A stretch of DNA of 64,000 nucleotides from positions 1-64,000 of the forward strand of contig CAZXIN010000030.1 in assembly GCA_964640795.1 (NCBI GenBank). The letters run 5' to 3'. The DNA comes from M269 sp964640795 (GTDB lineage Bacteria > Pseudomonadota > Gammaproteobacteria > Enterobacterales > Alteromonadaceae). The notes under the pieces are model-generated. The model did no database searches. It saw nothing but the letters and a program-made list of their open reading frames with translations, and was not told where the DNA came from. Numbering within the stretch: position 1 is the first letter of the stretch; every line of letters starts with the position of its first letter. The position numbers and the translations under genes were made by a program. Below, piece by piece: positions 1 through 5,493 of this stretch.

Positions 1-45
1 TATCTTTATACCGTACTCTCCCCGAAAGGGGGAGGAGTCCATACA

Positions 46-145
46 TCTCCCACAATTACCCGAAAAGGAGAGTAGTGTGAGTCTACACTATTTAATTAAT
101 ATCAAAGTAAGCGAAACTACATAAGAAGAATGCAGCTCATATTAA
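46..145 (+). repeat. dispersed repeat, second copy at 3495-3599
   Basis: About 100 bases here match 3495-3599 with scattered differences. Both copies run from a CCCACAATTACCC core through TTTAATTAATATCAAAGTAA to CATATTAA. The downstream copy lies directly upstream of peptide gene 4 in the MKTKTNTKAGP array. The copy here has no peptide gene after it, so it looks like a relic of the same array on the other side of the T6SS cassette. Confidence 0.75.
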
Positions 146-296
146 TATATGTCTCTGTATTTCTGATCAATATAGTGGTGCTGAGATCAATGAAATTGCC
201 AGCGTACTAAAGCACCTAAAAGAAATTCAAAACGTCACTCTTAAAGTTAATCTGCACTATATTCAATCAGCGGCAACAGCTGAAGACTACCGCTAG
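111..296 (+). pseudogene. open stretch without start codon, possible gene remnant
   Basis: A 61-codon open frame runs from just after a TAA to a TAG. It contains no in-frame ATG. The translated part (ISDQYSGAEINEIASVLKHL, then a KEIQNVTLKVNLHY-like stretch) looks protein-like. Its 5' end falls inside the dispersed repeat, which suggests that the original start was replaced. I do not recognise the family. It could also be chance. Confidence 0.25.
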
Positions 297-365
297 GAAC
301 CACCATTTAAGTTACAGGGCAGTTACCGAAATATAAACAAAATGGCAGGGAAGGTCTCTGCGGTA

Positions 366-665
366 ATGAATCACGAAGAGCTGATGCAACTTATAGCAGA
401 TCACTATACAGGTGAAGTCCAAACCCTGACTTTAGGTGCCAAAGAAAACTGGCTAAAGCTGGCTATACTGCGAGGCACTATTACAGCCGTACAACAACTT
501 AGTCATATTGCCGCATCACTCGAAGCCATAAAAATAGATGTCCAACAGTCAGATACCGGTGACTTGATCAGGTCAATCAATCATGTGGCTGCTGCAATGC
601 ACTTACTCAGCAAGACCTGGACTGGAGATCATGATATTAAAGAGGGAGCAAAAGAAAAGCAGTAA
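366..665 (+). CDS. hypothetical protein, about 99 residues
   Basis: Small soluble, helix-rich protein without signal peptide or membrane segment. It begins MNHEELMQLIADHYTGE and has a repeated Ala/Leu helical pattern. I do not recognise the family. I chose the ATG at 366 because GGGAAGG lies about 11 bases upstream. An ATG at 342 in the same frame would add eight residues but has no ribosome binding site. It lies between the repeat relic and the MITE-like element and points toward the T6SS cassette. It could be a small accessory or a remnant of a longer gene. Confidence 0.55.
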   Translation: MNHEELMQLIADHYTGEVQTLTLGAKENWLKLAILRGTITAVQQLSHIAASLEAIKIDVQQSDTGDLIRSINHVAAAMHLLSKTWTGDHDIKEGAKEKQ

Positions 666-769
666 TATTGTAAAAAAAGCGGGAATATTACCACTCAATA
701 TAGTATAAATATCGACCTCATAATTAGTAGCTTGTAACGCGAATAAAGCTATAAGAATAAAAACTGGTT

Positions 770-1089
770 ATTAGAGCGTGTTGACCTTTTCTGTATGCTT
801 TTGCAGCAGTCAGTTTGGGATTTATACAGGGCAAAGACGATTAATTGTAGTGGGTCTACATACATTGGCGACAACACAGTAGAAAAGCCAAACTGGCGCT
901 GCCCTAGGGGTTCGTCATAAAGGCGTTTTACTCTGTGTTATAGGATTTTAACATACGGCCACATGGATTTGAGAGGTAGGATGAAGCTTGGAGCCAGAGT
1001 CGAGATGGCTAAGTCTGTAACCCTACGCCTTAATTAAAACGCTTTTATATAGAACAAAAACCATACAGAAAAGGTCAACACGCTCTAAT
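770..1089. mobile_element. MITE-like element with perfect terminal inverted repeats
   Basis: The ends 770-797 and 1062-1089 are exact reverse complements over 28 bases (left end starts ATTAGAGCGTGTTGACCTTT). The stretch between them holds no gene. If the ends are taken as GAGCGTG...CACGCTC, a TA dinucleotide flanks each side. That is the target duplication expected of Tc1/mariner-IS630 elements. A second, imperfect inverted pair (AAGGCGTTTTA near 923 and TAAAACGCTTTT near 1035) lies inside. With no transposase it would have to be mobilised in trans. The family assignment is inference. Confidence 0.8.
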
Positions 1090-1116
1090 CATTCTCGTTT
1101 AAATGGAATAGACCAT

Positions 1117-1629
1117 ATGGGTGCAAAAGCAGCAAGGTTAGGGGATATTGGAAGTGGGCATGGGTGCTTTCCACCAACACCTATCATATCAGCGAGTTCT
1201 GACGTTATCATTGAAAATATTCCCGCAGCGAGGCAAGGAGATGCTCTTCTTCCTCATGGATGTTCTAATTGCCCTCCTCATCCGCGTGCTATTGCCGGAG
1301 GAGCAGGTAGCGTACTCATTAATGGAATGCCTGCAGCCAGGCTCTCAGACAATGTTGATTGTGGCGGGGTAATCACTTCAGGGGCAGGTACTGTATTTAT
1401 CGGTGATAGCTGGACTAGTAGTAACTCAACGACTCAAATAATGCCGTCATTTAATCGCTATTTTATTCTGCGCAATAAAGCGGGCAAGGTTCTTGCGAAT
1501 ATTGATTACAAATTGAGTCTAGATGATGGTACATCTGTTCAAGGTACAACAGACCAAGAGGGAAAAACCAAGCTTATTTCTTCTGGGCAACAATCATCGA
1601 CAATTAAAGTTTATATCAAAGGAAGTTAA
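1117..1629 (+). CDS. PAAR-domain T6SS spike-tip protein with transthyretin-like extension
   Basis: Residues 1-100 form a PAAR domain with the typical layout: GAKAARLGDIGSGHGCFPP, paired IPAARQGD and MPAARLSD repeats, and spaced His/Cys residues that fit a metal-binding tip. PAAR proteins cap the VgrG spike of the type VI secretion system and carry effectors. Residues 108-170 form a beta-rich module (RYFILRNKAGKVLANIDYKL, then a G-TTDQEGKTKLI motif) of the transthyretin-like type that docks effectors. The next gene starts three bases after the stop, so it is the likely cargo. No other T6SS gene is in the window, so this is an orphan cassette or the end of a vgrG cluster lying to the left. Confidence 0.9.
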   Translation: MGAKAARLGDIGSGHGCFPPTPIISASSDVIIENIPAARQGDALLPHGCSNCPPHPRAIAGGAGSVLINGMPAARLSDNVDCGGVITSGAGTVFIGDSWTSSNSTTQIMPSFNRYFILRNKAGKVLANIDYKLSLDDGTSVQGTTDQEGKTKLISSGQQSSTIKVYIKGS

Positions 1630-1632
1630 CCC

Positions 1633-2403
1633 ATGGAAGAATGGCAACTCATTGGAGGAGCAGCTAGCACCCCTGAGTCTTTAGACGATGCTGTAGAGTT
1701 AGAAGTAGAATGCCCACACCCTGACTTAGCGGTAGATGTTGCTCACTATATATTGAGTGAGATTCAAACCAATTGCCTGTCTTCTGCGGCTCAGAAGATG
1801 ATTGAGCGAAATACTTATGATGCAGAAACAGAGCTTGCAGCATGGCTGGAAGAGACTCAGCGTCAAAATACCGCAATACAACTGCTAAGACACGCCACTC
1901 AACCCAATTTTTATCAACAAAAAGCTGCACTGCGTGCTGCAGCCTATGCAATATGGACCGAACAAGTCGCTCAAGGCGCTCCATGGGACCATAAGCCTAT
2001 CATTGCACAAAGATTTCCAACTAGAGGACATTCCACCCGATTCCATCACAAATACCGAGAGCATGAGTATTATTACGATATTTGGTCAAACATTCATTAT
2101 GGTTATGTTGGCGTATTTTGTCAGTTCAGTGAAAGTACATTACTCGATGGTGCAGGACTTGAGCAGATAGGTACTGATATATTGCGTATACAACCTCCTA
2201 CGAATAGAAGCGAGGCAAACGGAAGTGGGTTAAGGCGCTTCGATGATACAACTGACAATCTGTCTATCCGCCTAGGCATAAATTTATATCGGCGTTACCC
2301 GAACCCAGCGCAATTGGCTACTCAAATGATATTAGATGATATTGAAAAAGCGCCCTACCCAATCCAAGAAGGATCGAAATTGGTACACTCATGTTTTCAG
2401 TAA
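1633..2403 (+). CDS. T6SS cargo effector, polymorphic toxin type 44-like
   Basis: 256 residues with no signal peptide. The C-terminal half carries PWDHKP (117-122) and YYDIWSNIHYGYVG (147-160). These match from memory the core motifs of the bacterial toxin 44 family of polymorphic toxins. The conserved His and Asp residues suggest hydrolytic activity, but the target is not known to me. The N-terminal 110 residues are helical and may contact the PAAR protein. GGAAG seven bases upstream of the ATG supports the start. The gene overlaps the next, a lipoprotein, by 13 bases, the classic effector-immunity arrangement. The assignment depends on motif recall. An alternative is a structural adaptor. 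Confidence 0.75.
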   Translation: MEEWQLIGGAASTPESLDDAVELEVECPHPDLAVDVAHYILSEIQTNCLSSAAQKMIERNTYDAETELAAWLEETQRQNTAIQLLRHATQPNFYQQKAALRAAAYAIWTEQVAQGAPWDHKPIIAQRFPTRGHSTRFHHKYREHEYYYDIWSNIHYGYVGVFCQFSESTLLDGAGLEQIGTDILRIQPPTNRSEANGSGLRRFDDTTDNLSIRLGINLYRRYPNPAQLATQMILDDIEKAPYPIQEGSKLVHSCFQ

Positions 2404-2888
2404 TCATAGCTAAACGCTTGAATGTTTTTGCAGCACTTCTTTTTTTGGTTCTAATCTCTGGATGTTCTGACATTCCTCCGAGTGAATTAGAGAAAGACTT
2501 TCCAAGAATGCTTGCTATCTTGGAAGATGTTAGTGTTGACACTAATACTTCCTCTATTGCGATATATAACAAGGAAAACTCAACAGCAGACAGCGTTAAA
2601 TATCATGCGACCTTTCATGAAATAACCAGCTTAATAGCCGCCAATAATGTCGAAACCGCCTATTTTTTTCGTGACAAAGAAAACATAAGCGCTGTCTTTT
2701 TAATCAATAAAAGTAATTATGGAAGGTTAGCCGGACAATGGTCTTATCAATATAGCCAGAATAACTACACAGAAGAAGACCAGGTCAATTCAATAGTAGT
2801 AGCCCTAGAGCAAAACCAGAGTGATATTTCGCATTTCTGCCAACCGCTTTCTCAAAAACATTGGTTTTTGTGCTTCAATAGAAGCTAG
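2391..2888 (+). CDS. lipoprotein, probable immunity protein for the upstream effector
   Basis: 165 residues. A hydrophobic N-terminus ends in the lipobox LISGC (Cys near residue 26), so the mature protein should be anchored in the inner or outer membrane facing the periplasm. The rest is acidic and mixed alpha/beta with no family I recognise. It starts inside the end of the toxin gene. Position, coupling and periplasmic location fit an immunity protein against a T6SS effector delivered to the periplasm. That role is inferred from context only. Confidence 0.7.
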   Translation: MFSVIIAKRLNVFAALLFLVLISGCSDIPPSELEKDFPRMLAILEDVSVDTNTSSIAIYNKENSTADSVKYHATFHEITSLIAANNVETAYFFRDKENISAVFLINKSNYGRLAGQWSYQYSQNNYTEEDQVNSIVVALEQNQSDISHFCQPLSQKHWFLCFNRS

Positions 2889-2897
2889 CTTCTGTGG

Positions 2898-2965
2898 AAT
2901 CAACGGGGTCGGAGTTAATTGATACAAGCCAATAGCTTCATATCAATTTTCTCAGGCCCCAATTA
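2898..2965 (+). repeat. array repeat A, copy 1
   Basis: About 68 bases starting AATCAACGGGGTCGGAGTTA and ending CCCCAATTA. Further copies are at 3065-3132 and 3219-3286. The ends hold GGGGTC and G(A/C)CCCC, an inverted pair. Each copy lies 26 bases upstream of a peptide start codon, so repeat, ribosome binding site and peptide gene were copied as a unit. Confidence 0.8.
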
Positions 2966-2991
2966 CCCCAATCAACAAAAGGAAAAACATC

Positions 2992-3048
2992 ATGAAAACC
3001 AAAACAAATACAAAAGCTGGGCCTAGAATCAAAAACCAGCCTGGGTAA
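2992..3048 (+). CDS. short peptide 1 of the MKTKTNTKAGP family
   Basis: 18 residues: MKTKTNTKAGPRIKNQPG. Upstream CAACAAAAGGAAAAACATCATG gives a Shine-Dalgarno AAAAGGA about nine bases before the ATG, and this leader is nearly identical in front of every copy. The invariant first 11 residues look like a recognition leader and the last seven are variable. The C39 exporter genes downstream are the likely export and processing machinery. I infer cleavage near the AG of KAGP, which would give an octapeptide beginning with Pro. Function unknown. Confidence 0.75.
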   Translation: MKTKTNTKAGPRIKNQPG

Positions 3049-3064
3049 GAAATCAACGGGGTCA

Positions 3065-3132
3065 AATCAACGGGGTCGGAGTTAATTGATACAAACCAAT
3101 AGCTTCATATCACTTTTCACAGACCCCAATTA
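3065..3132 (+). repeat. array repeat A, copy 2
   Basis: Same 68-base unit as 2898-2965. It is preceded by a 13-base partial copy (AATCAACGGGGTC at 3051-3063), as if an unequal crossover or slippage event restarted the unit. Its ends, GGGGTC and GACCCC, are inverted repeats. Confidence 0.8.
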
Positions 3133-3158
3133 ACCCAACCAACAAAAGGAAAAACATC

Positions 3159-3215
3159 ATGAAAACCAAAACAAATACCAAAGCTGGGCCTAGACTCAAA
3201 AACGAGCCTGAGTAA
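3159..3215 (+). CDS. short peptide 2 of the MKTKTNTKAGP family
   Basis: 18 residues: MKTKTNTKAGPRLKNEPE. Same leader and same CAACAAAAGGA ribosome binding region as copy 1. The tail differs from copy 1 at three of seven positions (I/L, Q/E, G/E). Those are changes in coding sense, not silent ones, while the leader residues are unchanged. Confidence 0.75.
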   Translation: MKTKTNTKAGPRLKNEPE

Positions 3216-3218
3216 AAG

Positions 3219-3286
3219 AATCAACGGGGTCGGAGTTAATTGATACAAACCAATAGCTTCATATCACTTTTCACAGACCCCAATTA
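3219..3286 (+). repeat. array repeat A, copy 3
   Basis: Third copy of the 68-base unit, nearly identical to copy 2. It begins four bases after the stop codon of peptide 2 and leads into peptide 3. Confidence 0.8.
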
Positions 3287-3311
3287 CCCAACCAACATAA
3301 GGAACAACACC

Positions 3312-3368
3312 ATGAAGACCAAAACAAATACCAAAGCCGGGCCTAAAATCAAAAACCAGCCTAATTAA
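3312..3368 (+). CDS. short peptide 3 of the MKTKTNTKAGP family
   Basis: 18 residues: MKTKTNTKAGPKIKNQPN. Ribosome binding site AAGGAACAACACC. The second codon is AAG here and AAA elsewhere, so the leader residues are held while codons drift, which argues for translation. The tail keeps the P-basic-(I/L)-K-N-x-P pattern of copies 1 and 2. Confidence 0.75.
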   Translation: MKTKTNTKAGPKIKNQPN

Positions 3369-3384
3369 ATAAATGACAAACTGC

Positions 3385-3523
3385 TGTGGGACCAACTTGA
3401 GTCGAGGACGAAGTTGAACATGTGCTCCAATTCGCGGCTCGACTCCAAGGATGGAGGAGGTAGATTATGTCAGGAACATATAATCGAAAAGACCACTCCC
3501 ACAATTACCCAACCAACAAAAGG
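3385..3523 (+). repeat. array repeat B, copy 1
   Basis: About 140 bases, matched at 3884-4020. It starts with the palindromic GTGGGACCAACTTGAGTCG element, related to the repeats at 12505-12682 and 17713-18115. It continues through TGTGCTCCAATTCGCGGCTC and ends in the CCAACCAACAAAAGG leader used by the peptide genes. A GGAGGAGG Shine-Dalgarno followed by ATG lies inside. Confidence 0.75.
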
Positions 3524-3529
3524 GAATAG
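3467..3529 (+). CDS. possible second type of array peptide (MSGTYNRKDHS)
   Basis: 20 residues: MSGTYNRKDHSHNYPTNKRE. GGAGGAGG sits seven to eight bases upstream of the ATG and is the strongest ribosome binding site in the array. A second version at 3966 reads MSRTYNRKDHSYKSPTNKRN and continues in frame into a broken MKTKTNTKA copy. Two related, open, well-placed frames suggest a real tiny gene, but both lie in a repeated segment, so conservation may simply reflect recent duplication. Confidence 0.35.
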   Translation: MSGTYNRKDHSHNYPTNKRE

Positions 3530-3639
3530 TGTGAGCCTACGCTGTTTAATTAATATCAAAGTAAGCGGAACTAATTAAGAAGAATTCAGTTCATATTAAG
3601 ACAAGCTATATCAATATCTGTTAACAAAGGAGTAACAAC

Positions 3640-3699
3640 ATGAAAACCAAAACAAATACCAAAGCCGGACCTCAAATCAAAAGTAGGCCTCCACAATAA
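3640..3699 (+). CDS. short peptide 4 of the MKTKTNTKAGP family
   Basis: 19 residues: MKTKTNTKAGPQIKSRPPQ. The ribosome binding site is AAAGGAG seven bases before the ATG. Its upstream region is the repeat shared with 46-145, not repeat A, so this copy may have its own promoter. The tail has the P-x-I-K-x-x-P-P form. Confidence 0.75.
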   Translation: MKTKTNTKAGPQIKSRPPQ

Positions 3700-3807
3700 A
3701 TAGCCACAACCTAATAAAGTTAGCTATTAACAGGGCCAGTGTTAATGATATTAAAACCATCAATGGCACACCTCATATATATCCAACCAACAAAAAGGAG
3801 CAACACC

Positions 3808-3867
3808 ATGAAAACCAAAACAAATACCAAAGCCGGGCCTCAAATCAAAAATAAACCACCAGTTTAA
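3808..3867 (+). CDS. short peptide 5 of the MKTKTNTKAGP family
   Basis: 19 residues: MKTKTNTKAGPQIKNKPPV. Shine-Dalgarno AAAAAGGAG lies eight bases before the start, within the same CCAACCAAC leader. The upstream 100 bases differ from those of the other copies. Confidence 0.75.
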   Translation: MKTKTNTKAGPQIKNKPPV

Positions 3868-3883
3868 ATGATACGTAAAGCTC

Positions 3884-4020
3884 CGTAAGACCGACCTTAG
3901 TCGGGAATGAAGTTGAACATGTGCTCCAATTCGCGGCTCGACTCCAAGGATGGAGGAGGTAGATTATGTCAAGAACATATAATCGAAAAGACCACTCCTA
4001 CAAATCCCCAACCAACAAAA
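3884..4020 (+). repeat. array repeat B, copy 2
   Basis: Second copy of the 140-base unit at 3385-3523, with a CCGACCTTAGTCGGGAATGA palindrome at its left end. It leads directly into the broken peptide copy 6. Confidence 0.75.
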
Positions 4021-4031
4021 GGAACAACATC

Positions 4032-4091
4032 ATGAAGACCAAAACAAATACCAAAGCCTGACCTCGAATCAGAAGTAGGCCTCCAGTTTAA
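4032..4091 (+). pseudogene. broken peptide copy 6 (stop codon in place of Gly10)
   Basis: Reads MKTKTNTKA, then TGA where the other copies have GGA or GGG for Gly10. The frame then stays open as PRIRSRPPV to a TAA at 4089-4091. A single base change would restore a family member. The small frame beginning at 3966 (MSRTYNRKDHS) is in phase and ends at the same TGA. Confidence 0.75.
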
Positions 4092-4121
4092 AATAATCCA
4101 ACCAACAAAAGGAGCAACATC

Positions 4122-4184
4122 ATGAAAACCAAAACAAATACCAAAGCTGGGCCTAAGCTCTCAATCAAGGGCAACCAAGGGTGA
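4122..4184 (+). CDS. short peptide 7 of the MKTKTNTKAGP family
   Basis: 20 residues: MKTKTNTKAGPKLSIKGNQG. Shine-Dalgarno AAAAGGAG eight to nine bases upstream. This is the last copy before the exporter operon. Its tail (KLSIKGNQG) breaks the K-N-x-P pattern and is the most divergent of the upstream set. Confidence 0.75.
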   Translation: MKTKTNTKAGPKLSIKGNQG

Positions 4185-4199
4185 GGGTAAATCAAGATT

Positions 4200-4240
4200 A
4201 AGTCATGAAAAACACTTATTACGGGTGTTTTTTATGACTT
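4200..4240 (+). terminator. strong hairpin between peptide array and exporter genes
   Basis: The 16-base arms AAGTCATGAAAAACAC (4200-4215) and GTGTTTTTTATGACTT (4225-4240) pair fully apart from one G-U, around a nine-base loop. The run of T lies in the right arm, not after it. It sits 62 bases upstream of the exporter start. It could terminate or attenuate array transcripts so that peptides are made in excess of transporter, or it could protect a processed 3' end. Confidence 0.6.
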
Positions 4241-4301
4241 AGATGGTATTCTAACAAGCGCAATGTACTACCGTTATTAACGCTTAAAAACAGGCAGGGA
4301 C

Positions 4302-5492
4302 GTGTCCAAACCCTTTTCGAATACAACAAGAGCCGTGTCGGCTGACAAGTCTTCTCGTAATCTACTGACCTTATTAGTTAGCTTACTATTACTATTGCTC
4401 TGGACTGGCTGGTTTTTAGTCGCTGAAATAGCTAGCTATAAAAAAAGCGATAATGCGCAATTAAAAGAAGCAAAAAGTACGCTTGAAATTAATACAGCTG
4501 TGACTGGCAAGCTTAACAGCCTTGATATTGAGCTAGGTATGCGTGTGAAACAAGGCGACGTGCTATTTAATATCGATATGTCAGCATTGGCGGTGAGTAT
4601 ACAAAGCTCTTTAAGTGCTATTTCACAACTAAAAAGTGACTTACAAGCTATTGAGCATGAGCGTAGCAACCTCAAAATTACGCAGACTATCGCATTGAAA
4701 GCCAGTGAATCAACTTTGGCACAGCTCAACAAGAAACAAAAAAGCTTCCAGCCGATCGTTGCTATTCAAGCCGATATCTCTGAGCGCTATAAAAAGTTAC
4801 ATTTAGAACAAAAAGGGGCTGAGTTAGATTATCTGGAAGCACAAAAAACGTATCAAGAACACCTACTCACAAACCAACAGATTACCGCAGATATTGAAAA
4901 CACCCAGTTGCAATTAGCCACATTAAAACAAACGCATAAGCAAGCCTTGGCGCAGTTAGCTCGGCGTGAAAGTGATGTGATTAAGCAATTGGCTGAAGTA
5001 ACCGAAGCATACGAACAACAACAAATACAAACCACCTATTATCAGGTACGTTCACCTGTTGATGGCATTATTGCATCGCTTTCACCTATTTCTACTGGGC
5101 ACATTTTAAAGGCTGGGGAGTCAGTAGCCACGTTATTGACAGAAACCGACTTATATATCGAGGCACAATTTTCACCGGAAGAAGCGTTAGGCCATATTCG
5201 TGTCGGGCAGCCTGCCAGAGTAGAGCTAACCGGCTTTGCTTGGACGCAGTTTGGCAGTTTAGAAGCCGAAGTAACACACGTTGCAAATGCCGTTCAAAAT
5301 AACCACGTTCGTGTCAAATTGTCGATAAAAGGCGCGCCGCCTGAGTCATTGCCACTTCAACATGATTTACCTGCTACTGTTGAGGTGCAGGTGGCTAGGC
5401 TGACACCAGCAGGTTTAGTACTACAAAAAACAGCAACGTGGATGCAACCTAAACAACCCAGTCATCACGCAAACACCTTGGCAAGCCATTAA
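4302..5492 (+). CDS. HlyD-family membrane fusion (adaptor) protein
   Basis: 396 residues from a GTG, with AGG about seven bases upstream. One membrane segment (about 22-42) is followed by the first lipoyl half (TGKLNSLDIELGMRVKQGDV), a long Gln/Lys/Glu-rich coiled coil (about 95-245), the second lipoyl half (RSPVDGIIASLSPISTGHIL) and a beta-barrel region. This is the layout of periplasmic adaptors that link an inner-membrane ABC exporter to a TolC-type outer-membrane channel. One base separates its stop from the peptidase/ABC gene, so the two are co-translated. No TolC homologue is in the window, so a channel encoded elsewhere must be used. It is the first gene of the peptide exporter operon. 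Confidence 0.93.
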   Translation: MSKPFSNTTRAVSADKSSRNLLTLLVSLLLLLLWTGWFLVAEIASYKKSDNAQLKEAKSTLEINTAVTGKLNSLDIELGMRVKQGDVLFNIDMSALAVSIQSSLSAISQLKSDLQAIEHERSNLKITQTIALKASESTLAQLNKKQKSFQPIVAIQADISERYKKLHLEQKGAELDYLEAQKTYQEHLLTNQQITADIENTQLQLATLKQTHKQALAQLARRESDVIKQLAEVTEAYEQQQIQTTYYQVRSPVDGIIASLSPISTGHILKAGESVATLLTETDLYIEAQFSPEEALGHIRVGQPARVELTGFAWTQFGSLEAEVTHVANAVQNNHVRVKLSIKGAPPESLPLQHDLPATVEVQVARLTPAGLVLQKTATWMQPKQPSHHANTLASH

Positions 5493-5493
5493 T

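Noticed and set aside
130..210. 26-codon hydrophobic frame starting MQLILIYVSVF
   Set aside because: No ribosome binding site, and it overlaps the repeat and a more protein-like frame.
4059..4061. UGA in peptide copy 6 as selenocysteine or Trp
   Set aside because: All other copies have Gly at this codon, no SECIS-like stem was seen, and a G-to-T change explains it simply.
2898..4184. CRISPR-like spacing of repeated blocks
   Set aside because: The repeats are 68-140 bases, carry start codons and ribosome binding sites, and the intervening parts are coding tails, not unique 30-base spacers. No cas genes are present.
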